Origin: an uncultured Flavobacteriales bacterium
GTDB lineage: Bacteria; Bacteroidota; Bacteroidia; Palsa-965
Reading direction: 5' to 3'
Assembly: GCA_903873905.1 (NCBI GenBank)
Contig: CAIQQJ010000116.1
Span: 1-41,810 of the forward strand
Length of the DNA stretch: 41,810 nucleotides
Shown: positions 8,265-16,860 of the stretch, piece by piece
Layout of the letters: each line of letters begins with the position of its first letter
Position numbering within the stretch: the first letter of the stretch is position 1
The notes under the pieces: model-generated
What the model was told of the DNA's origin: nothing
What the model saw: only the letters and a program-made list of their open reading frames with translations
Database searches by the model: none
Program-made: the position numbers and the translations under genes

Positions 8265-8954
8265 TTAAAATCTTTTCAATGGATAATATATTCCAATATT
8301 AATTGTGTTTTGATATTTCATGTTCATCTTATCACTCACCCCAAACATAAAACGAAAAGCATACTGTCCAAAGACAGAAAATTTCTCCAACTCATACATC
8401 GCACCAATTATTACTTCAGGCGCCGCTTCACCATGATGTTCTTTTATTTTATTTCCTTTTATCTTAATGTCAGGATCTCTAATTGTACTGATTGCTGCAT
8501 CGTAATTGGTTAGAAAATAATTTGCCCTTTGGGTTTCAAAACCCATTCCCCAACCAATATGAAGCAAAAGGAAATCACTAAAATTTGGATAGATTTCATA
8601 AGCAAAACGGAAAGCAAAATTAGTATACCGCGTTGTACTCGTTCCTTTCCAAACTGTTGGTCCGTAATTTATCCAACCATCCACAAGAATAGAATCCTGA
8701 ACGGGCAAAGAAAAAGTTGCTCCGAAACCATTAAAGGCTGAACCAGGGAAATCTGTTTTGGGAAGAATCAAATTTGTTTCCAACCGAATTCCTGGAATGA
8801 AAGTTGTATTTGTTTTGTCAGTGTGGCTCGACAAATACTGCTCAGTATAAATAGGAACAAAACCAGTTCCGGCTAAACTAAAGCCGAATGATTGCGATTT
8901 CACTTCCCCATGAAAAGAAACAATCAATACAAAAAGCGAAATTATTTTTTTCAT
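8265..8954 (-). CDS. Paralogous secreted barrel-like protein, series member 2
   Basis: The ATG at 8954 was chosen because it begins the signal peptide MKKIISLFVLIVSFHGEVKSQ; the open frame extends 22 codons further into the preceding gene without signal-like features. The 229-aa product has SFGFSLAGTGFVP after cleavage, a central FAYEIYPNFSDFLLLHIGWGMGF block, YELEKFSVFGQYAFRF, and the terminal NIGIYYPLKRF. Start and upstream stop are one base apart. Probably a small outer-membrane beta-barrel of unknown role. Confidence 0.75.
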   Translation of the reverse strand: MKKIISLFVLIVSFHGEVKSQSFGFSLAGTGFVPIYTEQYLSSHTDKTNTTFIPGIRLETNLILPKTDFPGSAFNGFGATFSLPVQDSILVDGWINYGPTVWKGTSTTRYTNFAFRFAYEIYPNFSDFLLLHIGWGMGFETQRANYFLTNYDAAISTIRDPDIKIKGNKIKEHHGEAAPEVIIGAMYELEKFSVFGQYAFRFMFGVSDKMNMKYQNTINIGIYYPLKRF

Positions 8955-8955
8955 G

Positions 8956-9645
8956 TTATTCCTTTTCTCGATTAAAGGCGTAATATATTCCTGCATTGAA
9001 ACGGACAGAAAATAATTCATCGGTAAATTGAGAAGAGTTCATGATAAAATCTACTTGAGAAAAAATGTAGAATTTATCCAACTCGTAAAATCCAGAAAGG
9101 AAAATGCCGGTGAGTGTACCATAACCTTTGTTTATTACTTCTCCATTTGTCTGCGTCATCATTTGATTCTGAAAGACGGGCAGGTAATAATTTTGTGGAT
9201 CATATCCTGGTAAATCATATGTCGTTTTTCCAATTCCCATCCCTGCACCGAAACCAATATTCAAAGAAAGAAATTCATTCCAGCGCTGTGGTATTTCAAA
9301 TCCAATTTTTAGTATTCCTTCAACTTGAGATTGTTTTCGTGTTCCTCTGAAAATTACATCAGGTGTATTATTGGATGCAATACCTAAAACAGCAGTATCC
9401 GCTTTTGAACCTGGAAAATAGGAGAAAGCTAAACCGATATAAGCTTGTTGGAATCTATCAATGCCCAATTTTGTTCTCAACAAATCTCCTCGGATACCAA
9501 ATTTCATTGGTTCTTTTGTTACCACGTTATTTACCATTGCACTTGGTAACATGAGGACCGGCATCGCTGACAAACCAAATTGCTTTTGTGCGAAGACATT
9601 TGTAACGGAAAATAAAAGAAGGAAGAAAATTAAAACTGATTTCAT
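8956..9645 (-). CDS. Paralogous secreted barrel-like protein, series member 1
   Basis: First of the five paralogs in transcript order, 229 aa, with signal peptide MKSVLIFFLLLFSVTNVFAQ. It shows QFGLSAMPVLMLP after the signal, a central FEIPQRWNEFLSLNIGFGAGM block, YELDKFYIFSQVDF, and the terminal NAGIYYAFNREKE, which lacks the aromatic last residue of members 2 and 3. It follows the 544-aa secreted protein gene by 16 bp. Function unknown; co-expression with the protease and the other paralogs is inferred from spacing. Confidence 0.75.
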   Translation of the reverse strand: MKSVLIFFLLLFSVTNVFAQKQFGLSAMPVLMLPSAMVNNVVTKEPMKFGIRGDLLRTKLGIDRFQQAYIGLAFSYFPGSKADTAVLGIASNNTPDVIFRGTRKQSQVEGILKIGFEIPQRWNEFLSLNIGFGAGMGIGKTTYDLPGYDPQNYYLPVFQNQMMTQTNGEVINKGYGTLTGIFLSGFYELDKFYIFSQVDFIMNSSQFTDELFSVRFNAGIYYAFNREKE

Positions 9646-9661
9646 TGATAATTAAATAAAC

Positions 9662-11296
9662 TCATTTGAATTCTACCTTGCCAAACTGATACACTTTCGA
9701 TTTTTGGCTACAAATGAATACTTCTTTTGCGCCTGTTTGCATGCACATTTTCGGTCGGACAATCAAATCGCCTTTTTCTGTTGTTAGTAATAATTCACGT
9801 GTTGCTTGACCATCGCTATTTACTTCCACCAATACAACAGCAAGTTCTTTTGATCCTGTAAATGGGAAAGGCTGTTCAGCACCTTTAAGAAAAAGATTTT
9901 TCGGATTGTCATTGAAAATGAAATAAATTTTATCACCTATTATTGAAAAGTTGTAAGAACTATAGTATCCTCCATCATTGGCAGTACATTGTCTTTTCGG
10001 TATTCTAGTTTTCCAAACGATCTGACCAGTTTTGTTAAAATTGATAACAAGGATGTCATTATAATTGTAATAGTAAGTTGTATGTGTAGAGGAAGAATGT
10101 GTGTTCGGATCATAGGTGGTATACGTTACGACATTCACGAAATATTGTTCGGCAATTAGTGTTACTCCTCCATCTTTTGCGGTCAATAATTCATCAAGAC
10201 GAAATTGATAGAGTTCAGGTTCTTCTCCTTTATCCTCTTTCCTTTTTTCTTTCCTTTTTTCTTTTTCAGTATAATATTGCGTGATAAAATCAGTTTCAAA
10301 TTCTGTTATTTGTTGTGTTTTCACTTCATGTGTTTTTGCATCCAATGCAATGTAAAAAGCGCCTTTGATACTGAATGAGTTTTTTTCAGAATAAAATCCT
10401 GCTGCGATAATATCTCCATTAGGAGCCCCATCAATTTGTAAATCGGTAATGAATTTCCCTTTCAAGTCAACAGGCATTTCGAGTACATCACTTCCATTTG
10501 CTGCATAGCGGAACAAATGGTAAGTATAGGATGGTTTTCCTTCCCGACGAGAGACTCTTGCATCTGATTTTTCTTGGTATTCAATTCCGATCAAATAAAC
10601 ATCACCATCATCATTGACTTTTATTTGCTCCACAGAAAAAATGCTCGGATCGAATGGAAGTTTAATGTCCTTTTCCCATTTTTTTTCCATTGTTGCATCG
10701 AACACTGCAAGATGGAATTTGGTATTTGTAGGCAGCGCACCATTTTCATCTTTTTCTTGATTAGTGCTGTAAATAAGAATTTGCGTTTCATCTGGGGAAA
10801 TTGAATGCGAAAAAAGATTACCAGAATAAACAGCCGCTTGCATCATCCCACGACGATTTTCATAAGTGGAAGAAGCAATTTCTTTTGGTTTATTGTCAAT
10901 TTGGAGTGTTGAAATGGAAACCGATTGTACAAAAAGTGTCATTTTATTCAAGCGCGAATCTTTCGAGTTGGAGAAAATAAATAAATGTCCATCAAGCATA
11001 GTTGTATAATCGTAGTACATCGGATTGTCTCCATCCTTTTGTTTGGGAATCTCCACCGATTTATCGACCACCATTTGTTTGTTGATGTGTTCTAGAAATA
11101 AATCTCTCTTTTGCGTTCGGACGATATAATAACCCGATTCATCGTATCCGCAGATGTCTTGAACGGAAGATCTTTTTGCTTCGATTTCCGGCCCTTCAGT
11201 TATGCTGGCTTTTTTTGTTTTGGTTTGAGCAGAAACACTTGTTGTTGAAAAAACGATTACAGTGAATGCCAGAATAGTAGAAATAAAATATTTCAT
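9662..11296 (-). CDS. Large secreted protein of unknown function, first gene of the envelope operon
   Basis: A 544-aa protein with signal peptide MKYFISTILAFTVIVFSTTSVSAQ. The mature region consists of repeated short beta-rich segments (VKVNDDGDVYLIGIEYQ, INFNKTGQIVWKTRIPK, FSIIGDKIYFIFND), suggestive of a beta-propeller, with a charged lysine/glutamate stretch near residue 345. No catalytic motif or sorting domain is visible. It lies at the head of an eight-gene minus-strand block that continues to 3045 with spacings of -4 to +24 bp. Upstream, TATTTTTA at 11335-11342 is a 7-of-8 match to TAnnTTTG; no perfect box is seen. I do not recognise the family. Confidence 0.75.
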   Translation of the reverse strand: MKYFISTILAFTVIVFSTTSVSAQTKTKKASITEGPEIEAKRSSVQDICGYDESGYYIVRTQKRDLFLEHINKQMVVDKSVEIPKQKDGDNPMYYDYTTMLDGHLFIFSNSKDSRLNKMTLFVQSVSISTLQIDNKPKEIASSTYENRRGMMQAAVYSGNLFSHSISPDETQILIYSTNQEKDENGALPTNTKFHLAVFDATMEKKWEKDIKLPFDPSIFSVEQIKVNDDGDVYLIGIEYQEKSDARVSRREGKPSYTYHLFRYAANGSDVLEMPVDLKGKFITDLQIDGAPNGDIIAAGFYSEKNSFSIKGAFYIALDAKTHEVKTQQITEFETDFITQYYTEKEKRKEKRKEDKGEEPELYQFRLDELLTAKDGGVTLIAEQYFVNVVTYTTYDPNTHSSSTHTTYYYNYNDILVINFNKTGQIVWKTRIPKRQCTANDGGYYSSYNFSIIGDKIYFIFNDNPKNLFLKGAEQPFPFTGSKELAVVLVEVNSDGQATRELLLTTEKGDLIVRPKMCMQTGAKEVFICSQKSKVYQFGKVEFK

Positions 11297-11545
11297 AATG
11301 GAGAGGAGAATAATAAGTTCATGAGACGAGCAAGTAAAAATAGAAAAATAAAACTAGTCCGATTAAAATATAAGTCATTCGTTTGGATTCAAACTCTTGG
11401 TTTTATTTTGAAAAATAATTAAGGATAAAATTTCGGATGAATGTGATTAGTTCATTTTGTTTCCTGTGGATTCATTTGGAAAAATTTTGCGAAAAACATT
11501 TATTCGATATAAATCATTTTAAATATTCAAACTAGATTTAGTGAT

Positions 11546-11553
11546 TACATTTG
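11546..11553 (+). promoter_or_regulatory. Candidate -7 promoter element directly before ispE
   Basis: TACATTTG matches TAnnTTTG and ends five bases before the ispE ATG. If used, transcription would start at or next to the ATG and the mRNA would be leaderless. No clear TTTG is present 19-21 bases upstream, so the call is tentative. Confidence 0.4.
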
Positions 11554-11558
11554 CTGCC

Positions 11559-12380
11559 ATGATTATTTATCCAAACGCCAAAATCAATCTTGGTTTGCAT
11601 ATTGTTGAAAAACGCGCCGACGGATTTCACAATATTGAAACTGTATTTTATCCTGTAGATTGGAAAGACATATTAGAGATCTTACCGGATGAAACAATTT
11701 CAACAGGCGTAAATTTCACTTCAAGTGGCATTCCGATTCCAGGTGCTGTAGAAGAAAATCTTTGCGTGCGTGCTTATAATCTTATTTCAAAAGATTATCC
11801 AATGCCTGGTGTGAAAGTTCATTTGCACAAAGTCATTCCAATTGGTTCTGGTCTTGGTGGCGGATCTTCTGATGCAGCTTTTTTCATTAAGGCTTTGAAT
11901 GAATTATTTGACTTGAATCTTTCTTGGGGTGAATTGCATCATTATGCAAAACAGTTGGGAGCGGATTGTTCTTTTTTCATTACCAACAAACCTGTTTTTG
12001 CAGAAGGAAAAGGTGATGAACTGGAACCGATTCATATTTCACTCGATGGATATTATGTCGTGATTGTTTATCCAGGAGTGTCAGTGACAACTTCACTTGC
12101 ATATGCAGATTGTGTTCCTGCAAGACCAAAAATCACATTAGAGGAAATCATTGCGTCCGTTCCTGTTTCCAGATGGAAGGAAAGGCTTGTGAATGATTTT
12201 GAAAAAACAGTTTTTCAGAAATTTCCAGATATTGCTGAGGCAAAAAGAAAAATGTACAAGCTTGGAGCGCTCTATTCTGCAATGAGTGGAAGTGGCTCTG
12301 CTGTTTATGGAATTTTTGAAAATGAAGTTGATTTGAAAAATAGCTTCGCAGGTAATTTGGTTTGGCAGGGAAAATTTTAA
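11559..12380 (+). CDS. ispE: 4-diphosphocytidyl-2-C-methyl-D-erythritol kinase
   Basis: IspE phosphorylates CDP-methylerythritol with ATP in the non-mevalonate isoprenoid pathway. The 273-aa protein has the N-terminal NAKINLGLHI with the conserved Lys near residue 8, the GHMP kinase loop PIGSGLGGGSSDAA at 94-107, the catalytic Asp in LGADCSFF near 136, and the third GHMP motif SAMSGSGSAVYGIF near the end. The ATG at 11559 gives the usual MIIYPNAKINL start; an in-frame GTG 18 bases upstream overlaps the promoter-like box and is unlikely. The gene is divergent from the envelope operon and convergent with the lptF/lptG-type gene. Confidence 0.96.
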   Translation: MIIYPNAKINLGLHIVEKRADGFHNIETVFYPVDWKDILEILPDETISTGVNFTSSGIPIPGAVEENLCVRAYNLISKDYPMPGVKVHLHKVIPIGSGLGGGSSDAAFFIKALNELFDLNLSWGELHHYAKQLGADCSFFITNKPVFAEGKGDELEPIHISLDGYYVVIVYPGVSVTTSLAYADCVPARPKITLEEIIASVPVSRWKERLVNDFEKTVFQKFPDIAEAKRKMYKLGALYSAMSGSGSAVYGIFENEVDLKNSFAGNLVWQGKF

Positions 12381-12431
12381 TAAAGAATTCGAAATTTCCA
12401 CTTAGGAAAAACAGGGATTCGAATCTTCAAA

Positions 12432-13520
12432 TTATTTTGGTGCCTTGCGAAGCATTAAGATTGCGATGACGGCAAATACCGCATTCGGAATCCAAACTGC
12501 AATGTATGCTGGTAAAACTCCCGAAGCAGCGTAGGAAGTAAACCATTGCATGAAGAAAATGAAAATGAAACTCAGTGCAAGCCCAACTCCCAAATGTCTT
12601 CCCATTCCGCCCCTTGTTTTTCTACTCGACACGGAAACTCCAATGAGTGTTAGAATAAATGTGGCGAATGGAAATGCGATTCGCTTGTTTTTTTCAATTT
12701 CATAAAGGGGAACATCGTTTGATCCTTTCATCTTTTCATTTTCAATGAAGGAATTTAATTCAGATGATGTCATGCTCTCCATTCTGTTTTCCGCTCGACT
12801 GAAATCTTTCGGATTTAGATTTAGAGTTGTGTCGATTTTCGCTCCTTTAACAAGAATTTCTTTTTTGCCATTTATGTAACGCTTGCTATAATCAATAATC
12901 GACCATCGACTTTTGATGCTGTCCCAACGGATTTCACGAGCTGAAAGTTTGTAAAGTAGCGTGCGTCCATTGAGTTTTTCGATTGTAAATTTTGTTCCAA
13001 TGTTAGCTTCATTATTATAGCTTTCCATATAGACAAAAACGCCTGGCGCAACCTGTCGGTGAATGTCACGGCCGCTATAAATAAAATGGTTGTCGATATA
13101 TTTCAACATAAATCCCAAGCGGGCTTTGTTTGCTTTTGGAATTACATGCATATTGAGAAAAAGTGAGGTGAACGCTATGATGGTAGCTCCAATTAAATAA
13201 GGGCGCAACAAACGATTGAAACTTACACCAGAACAGAGAATGGCAACTATTTCTGTTCGTGCAGCCATTCGTGAAGTGAAGAAAATTACCGCGATAAATG
13301 TAAAAAGCGGACTGAATAAATTAACGAAGTAGGGAATGAAATTGATGTAATAATCGAAAATGATTTCATGAATTGTAATGTCGGGCTTCAGAAAGTCTTC
13401 AATTTTTTCTGAAATGTCGAAGACAATTACAACGAGAACGATCAACAGGATGGACAGAAAAAAAGTCCCGAGGAATTTCTTCAGGATGTATTTGTCCAAT
13501 GTTGTTAGAAGTGATTTCAT
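12432..13520 (-). CDS. LptF/LptG (YjgP/YjgQ) family lipopolysaccharide transport permease
   Basis: This 362-aa protein is a permease subunit of the Lpt machine, which moves LPS from the inner membrane to the periplasmic bridge. It has the family N-terminus LDKYILKKFLGTFFLS, three membrane segments in the first 130 residues (with SRMAARTEIVAILCSGVSFNRLLRP, the coupling-helix region), a central periplasmic domain (about 130-260), and three C-terminal membrane segments (RIAFPFATFILTLIGVSVSS onward). The ATG at 13520 starts the canonical MKSLLTTLDKYILKKF; a second ATG six codons upstream is possible. It lies 73 bp downstream of tgt on the same strand, a pairing I recall in Bacteroidota. LptF and LptG cannot be told apart from this sequence alone. 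Confidence 0.9.
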   Translation of the reverse strand: MKSLLTTLDKYILKKFLGTFFLSILLIVLVVIVFDISEKIEDFLKPDITIHEIIFDYYINFIPYFVNLFSPLFTFIAVIFFTSRMAARTEIVAILCSGVSFNRLLRPYLIGATIIAFTSLFLNMHVIPKANKARLGFMLKYIDNHFIYSGRDIHRQVAPGVFVYMESYNNEANIGTKFTIEKLNGRTLLYKLSAREIRWDSIKSRWSIIDYSKRYINGKKEILVKGAKIDTTLNLNPKDFSRAENRMESMTSSELNSFIENEKMKGSNDVPLYEIEKNKRIAFPFATFILTLIGVSVSSRKTRGGMGRHLGVGLALSFIFIFFMQWFTSYAASGVLPAYIAVWIPNAVFAVIAILMLRKAPK

Positions 13521-13593
13521 TTTTATCGTTATTGGCATTTAGCAGTTGTCGGTCATCTTATTATTTTGACTGACAAACACTGAAGCCAAATTT

Positions 13594-14724
13594 TCACAGT
13601 CTTCTTTCCAAGTCAGGAACAATGTTGTTTTTCCATTGCAAAAATGTCCCATCAATTATTTTTCTTCTTGCTTCTTTCACTAAATCGAGATAAAAGGCCA
13701 AGTTGTGAACGGAAGCAATCATTCCACCGAGCATTTCTTCGCTGTGCATCAAATGACGAAGATAAGCCTTGCTGTATTGGTGGTCAACAAAAGCCGTGCC
13801 TTCATTGTCGAGTGCACTGTGATCATTTTTCCATTTTTCATTGCGCATGTTCATGATTCCCTGTCGCGTGAAAAGCAATCCGTGTCGTGCGTTGCGTGTG
13901 GGCATAACACAATCGAACATGTCAATGCCAAGTGCAATTCCTTCCAAAATATTTGCGGGAGTTCCAACGCCCATTAAATAACGTGGTTTGTCTTTCGGCA
14001 AAATATCAGTAACAAGATCCGCGAGTTCGTACATCATTTCAATGGGCTCGCCAACAGAAAGCCCTCCGATTGCATTTCCTTCACGATTTTGTTCGGAAAT
14101 AAACTCGGCTGAAGCTTTCCGCAAATCCTTATAAGTGCTTCCTTGGACTATTGGAAAAAGTGTTTGGTTGTAACCATATTTCCCTTCTGTCGCGTCGAAA
14201 CGTGTGATGCAACGCTTCAACCAACGATGCGTCATTTCCATCGACTTTTTTGCCGCATCATATTCGCAAGGGTAGGGCGTACATTCATCAAAAGCCATCA
14301 TGATATCGGCACCGATGGAGCGCTGAATATCCATTACCCTTTCAGGTGTGAACAAATGTTTTGATCCATCAATATGGGAAGAGAACTCAACACCTTCCTC
14401 ATTCATTTTTCTGCGATGAGAAAGTGAATACACTTGGTATCCACCACTGTCGGTGAGGATGGGTTTATCCCAGCCGTTGAATTTGTGCAAGCCTCCAGCG
14501 GTTTCAAGCACTTCCAATCCTGGGCGAAGAAAAAGATGATACGTGTTACCCAGAATGATTTGGGCTTTGATGTCATTTTTTAATTCATGTTGATGAACAG
14601 CTTTTACAGTTCCAGCAGTACCAACCGGCATAAAAATCGGAGTTTCGATTTCGCCATGATCGGTGGAAATGAGCCCTGCCCGTGCTTTGGAATTGGGATC
14701 GGTGTGTGAGATTTGGAATTTCAA
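13594..14724 (-). CDS. tgt: tRNA-guanine(34) transglycosylase
   Basis: TGT exchanges G34 for preQ1 in GUN-anticodon tRNAs during queuosine synthesis. The 376-aa protein shows TDSGGYQVYSL with active-site Asp92, the GGLSVGE loop at 220-226, MGVGTP, and the nucleophile Asp271 in MFDCVMPTRNARHG. The usual zinc motif C-x-C-x2-C before NYSRAYLHH is replaced by G309-T-A311-F-V-D314, while the fourth ligand His340 (SVHNL) remains. The start is a TTG at 14724: no ATG precedes the canonical MKFQISH beginning, and the first internal Met is residue 32. TAACTTTA, a 7-of-8 match to the -7 element, ends four bases before the TTG. It is probably transcribed with the lptF/lptG-type gene downstream. Confidence 0.96.
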   Translation of the reverse strand: MKFQISHTDPNSKARAGLISTDHGEIETPIFMPVGTAGTVKAVHQHELKNDIKAQIILGNTYHLFLRPGLEVLETAGGLHKFNGWDKPILTDSGGYQVYSLSHRRKMNEEGVEFSSHIDGSKHLFTPERVMDIQRSIGADIMMAFDECTPYPCEYDAAKKSMEMTHRWLKRCITRFDATEGKYGYNQTLFPIVQGSTYKDLRKASAEFISEQNREGNAIGGLSVGEPIEMMYELADLVTDILPKDKPRYLMGVGTPANILEGIALGIDMFDCVMPTRNARHGLLFTRQGIMNMRNEKWKNDHSALDNEGTAFVDHQYSKAYLRHLMHSEEMLGGMIASVHNLAFYLDLVKEARRKIIDGTFLQWKNNIVPDLERRL

Positions 14725-14788
14725 GGCGTAAAGTTAGTTGAAAAAAAAGGTATCAGGTATTTGGAATAAGGTATTGGGTATTGTATTT

Positions 14789-14902
14789 GCGTGAGGGATT
14801 GCAGCGGAAAGCCCGGAAGCCGCAGTGTCGGTTTTGAAAACCCGACACTGTGGCTGAGGACTTGCAGCGCAAAGCCCGACCTGAGGTACGAAGGGCACGC
14901 CC
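14789..14902. repeat. Dispersed intergenic palindromic element (GCGTGAGGG family), copy 2
   Basis: This copy begins GCGTGAGGGATTGCAGCGG and ends GGGCACGCCC, the same terminal inverted repeat as the copy at 2805-2920. Its middle has a strong hairpin at 14823-14850 (CAGTGTCGG paired with CCGACACTG) that the first copy lacks. The phrase TTGCAGCGNAAAGCCCG occurs twice inside. It fills the 304-bp gene-free stretch between tgt and the glycosyltransferase gene, which are divergent, so a terminator role for either gene is unlikely. Confidence 0.75.
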
Positions 14903-15014
14903 GTATCAGTTTCAGTAGGCGCTTAGCGGTCTTTTAATCTGAAAATCCTTGATTTGTTAATTACTTTGTTAGTTACGAGATTTTTTCTTGTTCAATGTCG
15001 GGAAAGCCTGCACC

Positions 15015-15022
15015 TACTTTTG
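15015..15022 (+). promoter_or_regulatory. Candidate -7 promoter element before the glycosyltransferase gene
   Basis: TACTTTTG matches TAnnTTTG and ends six bases before the ATG at 15029, the same close arrangement as at ispE. A TTG lies 24 bases upstream, slightly further than the usual 19-21. Confidence 0.35.
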
Positions 15023-15028
15023 CTCGAT

Positions 15029-16159
15029 ATGTTGAATCAGTTGATGACTTTTTCTTGTGGGATGATATTGTTTTGGGCACTTGTGCTTGGATTGCTCATT
15101 CAACTGTTTTATTATTTATTCTATTTTTTACGAATTCCGCGCTATAAAAAAGGCAAGGCTGTGGAAAATTTGCCTGCGGTTTCACTCATTATTTGTGCGA
15201 GGAATGAAGATGATAACCTGACACAAAATCTTCCCCTGATTTTAGCACAGGATTACCCTGATTTTGAAGTGGTGGTGGTGAATGATTGTTCGTATGATTT
15301 GACTGGAGATGTGTTGGAGGAATTTGCGAAGAAGAATGGCAATATGCGCATTGTTACCATTAAGGAAGATGAATATTACCAGCACGGAAAAAAGGTGGCG
15401 GTAATGATGGGAATCAAGGGTGCAAAAAATGAATGTCTTGTTTTTACGGATGCCGATTGTAGACCTTCGAGCAACAAATGGTTGCACAATATGGCTTGCA
15501 ATTTTGATGATAAGACAGAAATTGTATTGGGATATGGACCTTATGAGAGAGGAAAAGGTCTGTTGAATAAACTCATTCGATTCGATACCTTTTTTATTGC
15601 ACTGCAGTATTTCTCCTATGCACTTTCACACACGCCGTATATGGGTGTAGGAAGGAATCTTGCCTATCGCAAAGAATTGTTTTACCGTAAAAAAGGTTTT
15701 GCTTCGCATTATCACATTCAATCGGGTGATGATGATTTGTTTGTGAATGAAGCTGCGACAAAAACGAATACACGAGTAGAAATAGATTTGGAAAGTTTTT
15801 GCCATTCTAAAGCAAAAAGGACCATGAAAGAATGGTGGATTCAGAAAAAAAGACACCTTCAAACAGGTAAGCGTTACAAAACACCGCACAAATTTCTTCT
15901 TGGAACTTTTGTAATTAGTCAGTGGATTTTTTTCGGTTGTTTTACTGCAGCTATTATTATTCAATTTCTTCCATATGTTGTCCTTGGCGCATTCCTATTA
16001 CGTTTCTCGGTGCAAATGCTTATCTTTAAGATCGCAATGAAACGATTAGGCGAACGTGATTTGCTTCCACTGGCTCCGATTATGGAGATTTTCTTCATGT
16101 TTTTTTACCCTATCATCAGTGTTGCAAGAATATTTCAACGCAAGCGCAAATGGAATTAA
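15029..16159 (+). CDS. Membrane-associated family 2 glycosyltransferase
   Basis: A 376-aa GT2 enzyme. After an N-terminal membrane segment, the GT-A domain has VSLIICARNEDDNL, VVVNDCSYD (nucleotide binding), FTDADCRPSS (DxD-like metal site), SGDDDLFVNE (catalytic base region) and QKKRHLQTGKRY in place of the processive Q/RxxRW. Three or so C-terminal membrane segments follow (FLLGTFVISQWIFFGCF onward). This fits inner-membrane enzymes that build glycolipid or exopolysaccharide; the substrate is not predictable. The ATG at 15029 is preferred over an upstream TTG (14954). The next ATG, five codons on, is also possible. Its 3' end overlaps the sigma factor gene by ten bases. Confidence 0.87.
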   Translation: MLNQLMTFSCGMILFWALVLGLLIQLFYYLFYFLRIPRYKKGKAVENLPAVSLIICARNEDDNLTQNLPLILAQDYPDFEVVVVNDCSYDLTGDVLEEFAKKNGNMRIVTIKEDEYYQHGKKVAVMMGIKGAKNECLVFTDADCRPSSNKWLHNMACNFDDKTEIVLGYGPYERGKGLLNKLIRFDTFFIALQYFSYALSHTPYMGVGRNLAYRKELFYRKKGFASHYHIQSGDDDLFVNEAATKTNTRVEIDLESFCHSKAKRTMKEWWIQKKRHLQTGKRYKTPHKFLLGTFVISQWIFFGCFTAAIIIQFLPYVVLGAFLLRFSVQMLIFKIAMKRLGERDLLPLAPIMEIFFMFFYPIISVARIFQRKRKWN

Positions 16160-16764
16160 GAGAACACGAAAATTTGTCCGATAAAGCCTTGTATGATTAC
16201 AAGCTTGTGAAACGTGCACTTGAGGATTCAGATCAAAAAGCCTATGCTGAATTGATGGGACGTTATCGTGATTCGGTGTATTACATGTTGCTCAAAATGG
16301 TGAACAACAAGGATGACGCAGAGGATTTGACGGTGGAAGCATTTGGAAAAGCATTTAAGAGATTGAGTCAATACACTCCGAATTTCGCATTCAGCACATG
16401 GTTGTTTCGTATTGCAACTAACAATTGCATTGATTTCATTCGCCGAAAAAGAAAAAATACTTTTTCCATTGATCAACCGATTGAAGATGATGAAGGTGGA
16501 GAAATGGTAATGGATTTGCGTTCCGATACACTTGATCCAGAACAACACATCATGAAAAAACAAAAAATCATGATGTTAAGGGAATTGGTTGACAAGTTGA
16601 AACCGAGGTACAAAACGCTTATTGAAATGCGTTACTTCCAGGAACTTTCCTACGAAGAGATTGCTGATCAATTGGACTTGCCTCTAGGAACTGTTAAAGC
16701 ACAACTTTTCCGAGCTAGGGAATTTCTATACAACGTCTTGAAAAATACACAAGGAAAAATTTAA
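16150..16764 (+). CDS. ECF-type RNA polymerase sigma factor (sigma-70 family)
   Basis: This 204-aa protein contains sigma region 2 (about residues 28-100: YAELMGRYRDSVYYMLLKMV, DAEDLTVEAFGKAF, FSTWLFRIATNNCIDFIRR) and region 4 (about 145-200: LVDKLKPRYKTLIEMRYF and the helix-turn-helix ELSYEEIADQLDLPLGTVKA). It lacks region 3, as ECF factors do. No anti-sigma gene follows, unlike many stress-responsive ECF pairs. In Bacteroidota such stand-alone RpoE-like factors are often constitutively expressed. Translation is probably coupled to the overlapping glycosyltransferase gene. Confidence 0.94.
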   Translation: MELREHENLSDKALYDYKLVKRALEDSDQKAYAELMGRYRDSVYYMLLKMVNNKDDAEDLTVEAFGKAFKRLSQYTPNFAFSTWLFRIATNNCIDFIRRKRKNTFSIDQPIEDDEGGEMVMDLRSDTLDPEQHIMKKQKIMMLRELVDKLKPRYKTLIEMRYFQELSYEEIADQLDLPLGTVKAQLFRAREFLYNVLKNTQGKI

Positions 16765-16772
16765 TCGTCACA

Positions 16773-16850
16773 CTTCGATACATTTTTTATCAAATTACCA
16801 ATTCAGTGAAATGAGAAATTCAGGTTGATAAAAAACACTCAGTATGACAA
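16773..16850 (+). repeat. CTTCGATACA hairpin repeat, copy A
   Basis: The head CTTCGATACA and tail CACTCAGTATGACAA enclose a perfect 11-bp stem: TTTTTTATCAA (16783-16793) with TTGATAAAAAA (16825-16835). Two further copies lie at 18391-18470 and 18479-18555 with altered but still complementary arms. It lies directly after the sigma factor gene and may also end its transcript. Confidence 0.75.
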
Positions 16851-16860
16851 TCAAATTTTT

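Noticed and set aside
12381-12431. Terminator between ispE and the lptF/lptG-type gene
   Set aside because: Two TTCGAA words are present, but they give no stable stem with a T-run.
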